Of a stretch of 64,000 bases of DNA, positions 58,923-64,000 are shown piece by piece. Source of the DNA: Weizmannia acidilactici. GTDB taxonomy: Bacteria; Bacillota; Bacilli; Bacillales; Bacillaceae_C. The number at the start of each line of letters is the position of its first letter. The first letter of the stretch is position 1. Position numbers and translations under genes: made by a program. The DNA lies in NCBI RefSeq assembly GCF_008974185.1, contig NZ_BKZP01000001.1, forward strand, positions 124,001-188,000. The letters run 5' to 3'. The notes below the pieces were generated by a model. That model did not search any database, was not told the DNA's origin, and was given only the letters and a program-made list of their open reading frames with translations.

Positions 58923-58952
58923 ATTATATAGTATAAATGGACCAAATGTGAA
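58923..58952 (-). promoter_or_regulatory. Candidate promoter of the minus-strand small-gene cluster
   Basis: Read on the minus strand, TTCACA (58947-58952) and TATAAT (58923-58928) are spaced by 18 bases, about 40 bases before the 58-residue gene. Confidence 0.5.
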
Positions 58953-59062
58953 GCAGAATTTTTGTATTATGGGAATTTTTACAAAAAAGTTTGGACGGCA
59001 CCATTTTGGGGCACTTTTTCCAGCATAAACAGCCGCAACCCGAAAAGGCTGCTGCAGCTTGT

Positions 59063-59683
59063 TTAATTGGGCGGTCTTGTGGAGGTTCCTTGAATGGCCT
59101 CGTGTATGCTCCTCACTTCTTTAAATAGCGCATGCCGGTCCACTTTTAAGCTTTCGATGATTTCTTGTGGATCATTCCCGCTGCGGTGCATCTTCATGAC
59201 TGTATCCAGATTTTTATGCCCCAGCTTGGCCAACGCCGATGCTAGAATAAGAAAGTGGCGGTCTTCTTCACGCCGAGCATATTTTTCAATATCTGCCCGG
59301 CTTCTTCCGTTATACTGGGCTAGATACCGGATGATGTTTTCTTTGTTTGCCGCATAAAAATGTTCTTTTGCCTCATGGTGTTCGGCCCGGATTTTTCCAA
59401 CGTCCACGCCGAAGTGTGTAGCGGTTTCTTTCCATGATTTGTGTTTTTTATAGTATTGCAGGACTGCCTCCATTTTTTTGCCGCTATGTTCGGCGATGAA
59501 GGCGGCATGGTAAACCTCTTTTTTGGTGTATCCCTCCTGCAACCATTTCTGCATATTTTGAACCGGCGCCATTTGGTGATGGGTGTAAGGCTTTCCGCCG
59601 TGCTGGGCGTATGCGGAAGGTACGGCAAAAAATGCCAATATCAAAATAGCGGTCAAGCCTGTCCATGTTTGTTTTCTATTCAT
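59063..59683 (-). CDS. Secreted protein with duplicated helical module, unknown function
   Basis: A 206-residue protein with a clear Sec signal peptide (NRKQ, hydrophobic stretch 8-22, cleavage after AYA at residue 26). The mature part is His-, Lys- and Glu-rich and contains two related modules, about residues 60-105 and 147-196. Each has the pattern of a small-residue helix, G-K-K/N-x-x-x-V, ten polar residues, then a hydrophobic-V-D turn (FGVDVGKI, LKVDRHAL). AAAGGAGGG lies 11 bases before the ATG. No lipobox or catalytic motif is seen. It stands alone between the small-gene cluster and the broken miaA, on the opposite strand from most of the window. Confidence 0.8.
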   Translation of the reverse strand: MNRKQTWTGLTAILILAFFAVPSAYAQHGGKPYTHHQMAPVQNMQKWLQEGYTKKEVYHAAFIAEHSGKKMEAVLQYYKKHKSWKETATHFGVDVGKIRAEHHEAKEHFYAANKENIIRYLAQYNGRSRADIEKYARREEDRHFLILASALAKLGHKNLDTVMKMHRSGNDPQEIIESLKVDRHALFKEVRSIHEAIQGTSTRPPN

Positions 59684-59810
59684 CTAAAAATACCCTCCTT
59701 TTTTTAATTTATGCCTGAATAGTTTTCCCTTTCCCCTGCTTTCTATGACCGCTGGAAGGAAATGAATAAAATTTATTCAGAAGGGGAAAATATATAAATG
59801 TTCTGTTTGA

Positions 59811-60583
59811 ATGCTTTATGGTAGGATAAAGAAAGGGATGTTCCCTTTTCGGTTGCCGAGTTTCAGCAATTGGTGCGGGGAAAAATTTATCGAAATTGCA
59901 TCCCGGGGCAAATTGCCCATGATTGTCGGCGGCACTGGGCTTTACATACAATCGGTTTTATATGATTATCGTTTTTCGGACATTTCCGGCGACGCTAAAT
60001 ACCGCAGGGAGCTGGAATTACTGGCGGAGCGGGAAGGGGCCGGGGTGCTCTACAAGATGCTGGAAGAACTCGATCCGGAAACCGCCGGCAAGATCCATCC
60101 GCACAATGTAAGAAGAGTGATCTGGGCGCTGGAAATATACCATTTTTCCGGCAAAATGATGCATGAATACCGCAAGGAGCAAAAAGAGGAGATGTTGTAT
60201 GATGCCGCTTTGGTCGGCCTCACACTGGAAAGGGAAAAATTGTACGCGCGCATTAATCAACGGGTCGATAAAATGATTGAACAGGGATTAATAGCCGAAG
60301 TGGAAAAATTGCTGGCCAACATTTGCGCGGTGCCCAGTCAATCCAGGCGATCGGCTACAAAGAGCTGTATGATTATTTTGATGGGCTCATAACCCTTGAT
60401 GAGGCGATAGCCCGGTTAAAACAAAATACGCGGCGTTTTGCTAAAAGGCAGCTTACCTGGTTCCGCAACAAAATGGAGATTGAATGGTTTGATATAACAA
60501 ACGAGGCCGAAAAGAAAAAAAAGTTTGAAGAAATTTCCGCTTTTATAGCAGGAAAGCTACAAATAAAATCGAATAGTTTATAA
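59811..60583 (+). pseudogene. miaA: Decayed tRNA dimethylallyltransferase gene (miaA)
   Basis: Fragments of MiaA are readable in three pieces. First comes DVPFSVAEFQQLVRGKI (from 59837, with a stop codon just before it). Next, after a probable one-base insertion in the A5T3 run near 59884, comes EIASRGKLPMIVGGTGLYIQS through VEKLLAN. Last, after a probable one-base deletion near 60320, come [18 protein letters not shown] and KQLT-type [15 protein letters not shown]. The first 65 or so residues, including the P-loop GPTAVGKT and the substrate site, are missing: the 110 bases upstream hold nothing similar. Two indels could be sequencing slips, but the missing 5' end could not. It keeps the normal place before hfq. 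Confidence 0.9.
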
Positions 60584-60584
60584 T
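60579..60584 (+). promoter_or_regulatory. Possible minus-10 of hfq
   Basis: A perfect TATAAT overlaps the end of the miaA remnant, 27 bases before hfq. GCTACA at 60556 is a weak minus-35 at 17 bases. Confidence 0.45.
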
Positions 60585-60610
60585 GGAGAGAAAGAGGAGG
60601 AGGATGCGAG

Positions 60611-60838
60611 ATGAACAAGGCCATCAATATTCAGGACCAGTATTTGAATCAATTGCGGAAAGACGGTACCGTTGTTACGGTCTTTTTGATGAATGGGTTC
60701 CAGCTTCGTGGCCAGGTAAAAGGATTTGATAATTTTACGGTTCTGATTGAGACGGACGGCAAGCAGCAGCTTGTTTTTAAACACGCCATTTCTACGTTCC
60801 AGCCGCAAAAAAATGTTCAGATCAATTTTGAAGAATAA
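60611..60838 (+). CDS. hfq: RNA chaperone Hfq
   Basis: Hfq forms a hexameric Sm ring that binds small RNAs and mRNAs. In the 75-residue protein the Sm1 region [22 protein letters not shown] and the Sm2 motif FKHAISTF (the Bacillus form of YKHAI) are intact. GAGGAGGAGG precedes the ATG. It follows the miaA remnant as in the normal miaA-hfq order. Confidence 0.97.
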   Translation: MNKAINIQDQYLNQLRKDGTVVTVFLMNGFQLRGQVKGFDNFTVLIETDGKQQLVFKHAISTFQPQKNVQINFEE

Positions 60839-60850
60839 ATGGAAATAATT

Positions 60851-60875
60851 GCCCGGCGGCCGCCGGGCATTTTTA
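60851..60875 (+). terminator. Intrinsic terminator after hfq
   Basis: GCCCGGC and GCCGGGC pair around GGCC and are followed by ATTTTTAA. Confidence 0.85.
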
Positions 60876-61073
60876 ATATGCCCCGCGTACTGTTTTGCTT
60901 ATTATGTGCATAAACTGGTACAGATGATTTATTTCTTGGGAAAGCGCAAAAACCGACAAAATCCCCCGTAAACCCCCAATCTCTGTTTTTGCTTCTGGAT
61001 CCATACTCTTCGGGAAAAACAGGGTATACCTGGGCGGTTTTGCAAATATTTCCTGCACTTGGGCATTTGTCAC
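60873..61073 (-). CDS. Possible 66-residue protein antisense to the spoVK leader
   Basis: A minus-strand frame with a good GGGAG site eight bases before its ATG. The product (MTNAQVQEIFAKPPRY start, HLYQFMHIISKTVRGAY end) has a natural composition, with ALSQEINHLYQFMHII forming a plausible helix. The 285-bp hfq-spoVK spacer otherwise holds nothing, and this frame fills it. It is not recognised. B. subtilis has ymzC-ymzA-nrd genes at this place. It could still be chance. Confidence 0.45.
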   Translation of the reverse strand: MTNAQVQEIFAKPPRYTLFFPKSMDPEAKTEIGGLRGILSVFALSQEINHLYQFMHIISKTVRGAY

Positions 61074-61123
61074 ACTCCCGGCCCAATTCGCGTATATTGT
61101 GTGTAGATTGCGAGGTGGCGGTT

Positions 61124-62065
61124 ATGGATCAACCGATTCGTATGAAAAATAATGGTCAAATTAATATTGTCCTGAATGCGGGCCAAAGGGAGGCCGTGAT
61201 TCCCCAGCCGAAAAAAGAAATAACCAAAAAGGATTTATCAGAGGAACACGAAATTTTAAAAGAAATCGAAGATGAGCTAGGCGCACTGGTGGGGATGGAA
61301 GAGATCAAGAAAATGGTGAAGGAAGTTTATGCCTGGATCTACATTAACAAAAAAAGGGAAGCGGCAGGGTTAAAGACGGGCAAACAGGCATTACACATGA
61401 TGTTTAAAGGTAACCCCGGTACAGGGAAAACGACTGTTGCCCGTTTAATCGGGAAATTATTCCATAAAATGAATGTGCTGTCAAAGGGGCATTTGATTGA
61501 AGCAGAAAGGGCAGACCTTGTCGGGGAATATATCGGCCATACGGCGCAAAAAACGAGGGATTTGATCAAAAAGGCAATCGGCGGCATTTTATTTATAGAT
61601 GAAGCCTACTCACTCGGACGCGGCGGTGAAAAGGACTTTGGCAAAGAAGCAATCGACACTCTTGTAAAACATATGGAAGACAAGCAGCATGAATTTATTT
61701 TAATTTTGGCCGGCTATTCGAATGAAATGGACTATTTTTTAAGCTTGAATCCGGGGCTCCATTCGCGGTTTCCGATCGTGTTCAATTTCCCTGACTATAC
61801 GGTTGATGAATTAATGGATATCGGGAAAAGAATGCTGAAAGAAAAAGAGTATACGCTCAGCATTGATGCGGAGAGAAAGCTTCGCGACCATCTTGCTTTT
61901 GTCAAAACAACGAGCAACCCGGCCAGTTTCTCTAACGGGCGGTATGTCCGGAACGTCATTGAAAAATCGGTGCGGGCCCAGGCCATGCGGCTTTTGATGC
62001 AGGCCACATATGACCGCCATGAGTTGATGACGCTCCGCAGCAGCGACCTCGTTTTTCCGGACTGA
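61124..62065 (+). CDS. spoVK: Stage V sporulation protein K (AAA ATPase)
   Basis: A 313-residue AAA+ ATPase of the CbxX/CfqX-like SpoVK family, needed for late spore maturation. Walker A GNPGTGKTT is near residue 97 and Walker B is GGILFIDEAYSL. The second region LNPGLHSRFP carries the arginine finger and sensor residues. The start MDQPIRMKNNGQINI is chosen behind GAGGTGG and matches B. subtilis. The frame stays open 135 bases upstream, but those residues match nothing. Confidence 0.95.
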   Translation: MDQPIRMKNNGQINIVLNAGQREAVIPQPKKEITKKDLSEEHEILKEIEDELGALVGMEEIKKMVKEVYAWIYINKKREAAGLKTGKQALHMMFKGNPGTGKTTVARLIGKLFHKMNVLSKGHLIEAERADLVGEYIGHTAQKTRDLIKKAIGGILFIDEAYSLGRGGEKDFGKEAIDTLVKHMEDKQHEFILILAGYSNEMDYFLSLNPGLHSRFPIVFNFPDYTVDELMDIGKRMLKEKEYTLSIDAERKLRDHLAFVKTTSNPASFSNGRYVRNVIEKSVRAQAMRLLMQATYDRHELMTLRSSDLVFPD

Positions 62066-62317
62066 CATACCGGGCGCCACCTGCGGCTTGCTGCATGGTG
62101 CCTTTTTTGCTGTATTGGCGGTTACTGTTGATCACCATAGAAGCAGCGGGCCCGTTCGAAAGAAGGAAAGCTGCTGTCTGTTTTAAAAAGTGATACAATC
62201 TTAAGGGAGCTTATTTTTAAGGAAGAAGCAGAGACATACCAATGCAGTGGTTATGTGCTCCCGGGGCACCCGGTTTTGGGTGCGTTGGAACAATATAAAA
62301 ATAGAAAGGTGTACAAT

Positions 62318-63580
62318 ATGTTTCAGTATTTAAAACACGGCGCGAAACTCCAGCCGGTTGCGGAAGAAGTCGAACGACAAATACGGCCGGTCCACGAAGC
62401 GATCGAAAGGCGGGCGGAAACAAACCAGTTCCGGGTTCTGCAAAGTTTTCAAAAGCACCGGGTCAGCGATACGCATTTTTACCCGTCAACCGGATACGGC
62501 TATGATGACATCGGCAGGGATACGCTGGAAGAAATTTATGCCGATGTATTCGGCGCGGAAGCCGGTCTTGTCCGCCCGCAGATCATTTCCGGCACGCATG
62601 CGATTACCATTGCGCTTTTCGGTATCCTCCGCCCGGGGGATGAACTGTTATACATAACAGGAAAACCTTATGATACGCTGGATGAAATTACAGGCATACG
62701 CGGCAATGGAAGCGGCTCGCTGAAAGAGTTTAACATAATATTTAATTATGTAAACTTAAAAGAAGGCGACAATGTCGATTTTGAAGCGGTGAAAAAAGCG
62801 ATCAACCCGAATACAAAAATGGTCGCCATCCAGCGTTCAAAAGGATATGCAACGAGGCCGTCATTTTCCGTGGGTGAAATCGGGGAGATGGTCCGTTTTG
62901 TGAAAGAAATCAAGCCGGATGTTATCGTGTTTGTCGACAACTGTTACGGCGAATTTGTGGAAGAAAAAGAGCCATGCCATGTCGGCGCCGATCTGTTGGC
63001 CGGTTCGCTTATCAAAAACCCGGGCGGCGGGCTCGCCAAAACCGGCGGCTATATTGTCGGGAAGAAAAAGTGGGTCGATGCCTGTAGCTATCGGATGACT
63101 TCCCCCGGCATCGGCCGTGAAGCAGGTGCGTCGCTGTACAGCCTGCTGGAAATGTACCAGGGATTCTTTTTGGCGCCGCATGTCGTCGCTGAGGCGTTAA
63201 AAGGCGCGGTGTTTACTTCGGCGATGCTCGAAAAATTTGGGATGAATACCCATCCGAAATGGAATGCGCGCCGGACAGATCTCATCCAGTCTGTCGAATT
63301 CGGGGATCCGGATAAAATGGTGGCATTCTGCCAGGCTGTCCAATCCGCCTCACCGGTCAATTCGTATGTGACGCCGTATCCGAGTTATATGCCGGGTTAT
63401 GAGGACGATGTAATTATGGCGGCCGGCACGTTTATCCAGGGGGCAAGCATTGAATTGTCCGCCGACGGTCCGCTCCGCCCGCCGTATACCGCTTATGTGC
63501 AGGGAGGGCTGACATATGCGCATGTCAAAATGGCCGTATTGCTGGCGTTGGACCGGATGATGGAGCACAATCTCGTCTAG
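62318..63580 (+). CDS. ynbB: YnbB, PLP-dependent methionine gamma-lyase family protein
   Basis: A 420-residue PLP enzyme of the YnbB/aluminium-resistance family, fold type I. FYPSTGYGYDDIGRDTLE is conserved. The PLP lysine is probably in NPGGGLAKTGGYI, and RPQIISGTHAI forms the phosphate region. The family name suggests C-S lyase activity. YnbB has also been linked genetically to EF-P modification in B. subtilis, as I recall, which would tie it to ymfF-H-I. The ATG at 62318 follows GAAAGGTG. The hflX gene that usually lies between spoVK and ynbB is missing. Confidence 0.9.
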   Translation: MFQYLKHGAKLQPVAEEVERQIRPVHEAIERRAETNQFRVLQSFQKHRVSDTHFYPSTGYGYDDIGRDTLEEIYADVFGAEAGLVRPQIISGTHAITIALFGILRPGDELLYITGKPYDTLDEITGIRGNGSGSLKEFNIIFNYVNLKEGDNVDFEAVKKAINPNTKMVAIQRSKGYATRPSFSVGEIGEMVRFVKEIKPDVIVFVDNCYGEFVEEKEPCHVGADLLAGSLIKNPGGGLAKTGGYIVGKKKWVDACSYRMTSPGIGREAGASLYSLLEMYQGFFLAPHVVAEALKGAVFTSAMLEKFGMNTHPKWNARRTDLIQSVEFGDPDKMVAFCQAVQSASPVNSYVTPYPSYMPGYEDDVIMAAGTFIQGASIELSADGPLRPPYTAYVQGGLTYAHVKMAVLLALDRMMEHNLV

Positions 63581-63646
63581 CATTTTTCCAATGCCGCAGG
63601 GTTCCAGCATGTTATAATAAAAAATGACGTCATAAGAGGTGATCAT

Positions 63647-64000
63647 ATGGATGAAAGGCCGCGTTTGCTTTTAATAGACGGGATGGCGCTTCTTTTCCGC
63701 GCTTTTTATGCCACGGCGGTAACCGGTCAGTATATGGTAAATTCAAAGGGTATGCCGACAAACGGTGTGCAGGGTTTCCTGCGCCATTTGCTGCTCGCTT
63801 TTGAAAATAAAAAGCCGACGCATGTTGCGGTCTGCTGGGATATGGGGAGTAAAACATTCCGGAATGAGATGTTCGGCGGCTATAAGGCGAACCGGGAAGC
63901 GCCGCCTGTTGAGATGATTCCGCAATTTGACATTGCGAAAGAAACGGTGGAAGCTTTCGAAATACCGAATGTCGGCGTGAGCGGGTATGAAGCGGATGAC
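63647..64000 (+). CDS. 5'-3' exonuclease (YpcP-like), 3' end outside window
   Basis: The first 118 residues of a flap/5'-3' exonuclease related to the N-terminal domain of DNA polymerase I. LLLIDGMALLFRAFYA carries the first metal-binding aspartate, then VAVCWDMGSKTFRNEMFGGYKANR and GVSGYEADD add the next acidic residues. It resembles the stand-alone Bacillus enzyme YpcP more than PolA by its short, diverged N-terminus, but the window ends too early to exclude polA. AGAGGTGA precedes the ATG, and a TATAAT at 63613 may be its minus-10. Confidence 0.8.
   Translation, partial: MDERPRLLLIDGMALLFRAFYATAVTGQYMVNSKGMPTNGVQGFLRHLLLAFENKKPTHVAVCWDMGSKTFRNEMFGGYKANREAPPVEMIPQFDIAKETVEAFEIPNVGVSGYEADD

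Noticed and set aside
59094-59357. 87-residue plus-strand frame
   Set aside because: It is antisense to the secreted protein, which has a signal peptide and ribosome binding site.
60989-61123. Upstream extension of spoVK by 45 residues
   Set aside because: The extra residues match no family member, and GAGGTGG lies directly before the ATG at 61124.
1-64000. CRISPR arrays, tRNA/rRNA genes, T-box leaders, prophage or transposase genes
   Set aside because: No regularly spaced repeats, no T-box GGTGG-type core, no tRNA/rRNA signature sequences and no phage or transposase protein were seen on either strand.

Overview
The window is a contiguous piece of a Bacillaceae (endospore-forming Firmicute) chromosome. 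Almost every gene lies on the + strand, in an order that follows the Bacillus subtilis chromosome from proS-polC to hfq-spoVK. Spore genes (dpaAB, spoVS, cotE, spoVK, spoIIIE), canonical Bacillus ribosome binding sites, frequent TTG/GTG starts and dense intrinsic terminators all agree. The moderate GC content and the gene content would fit a Heyndrickxia (Bacillus) coagulans-like organism, but that is inference from memory. No rRNA, tRNA, CRISPR array, prophage or intact insertion sequence is visible.

Layout: 1-16 kb is an information-processing block: proS (5' truncated), polC, the rimP-nusA-rnpM-ylxQ-infB-ylxP-rbfA operon, truB, ribF, rpsO and pnp. 16-24 kb holds ylxY, the M16 protease mlpA, ymxH, dipicolinate synthase dpaAB and the lysine/diaminopimelate genes asd, dapG and dapA. 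These supply the wall precursor and the spore dipicolinate. After a 600-bp degenerate spacer come rnjB, tepA, ylzJ and spoIIIE. 30-34.8 kb is a nucleoside ABC importer (lipoprotein, ATPase, two permeases) in place of the GntR gene found there in B. subtilis. 35-41 kb is ymfF-ymfH-ymfI-ymfJ-ymfK-rodZ-pgsA; the first three are linked to elongation factor P modification. 41-47.7 kb has cinA, recA (LexA box), RNase Y, the phosphodiesterase ymdB and spoVS. 48-57.7 kb has two U32-family proteins, miaB, ricA, cotE, mutS and mutL.

The last 6.5 kb is the accessory-like part. A textbook SAM-I riboswitch controls a 69-residue FbpA-like basic protein. Next come three small minus-strand genes (one Spo0E-like) and a secreted protein with a duplicated helical module. 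miaA is a decayed pseudogene lacking its P-loop, although its pathway partner miaB is intact. hfq, a possible 66-residue minus-strand gene, spoVK, ynbB and the start of a 5'-3' exonuclease gene follow. Several genes that B. subtilis has here are absent: ymfC, pbpX, tdh-kbl, the nrd operon and hflX.

Themes: ribosome assembly and translation factors, RNA decay (PNPase, RNase J2, RNase Y with its partner RicA, Hfq), tRNA and EF-P modification, DNA replication/repair (PolC, RecA, MutSL), and sporulation. The strongest leads for something new are the SAM-riboswitch/FbpA-like unit, the broken miaA beside an intact miaB, the duplicated-module secreted protein and the cysteine-free RicA.
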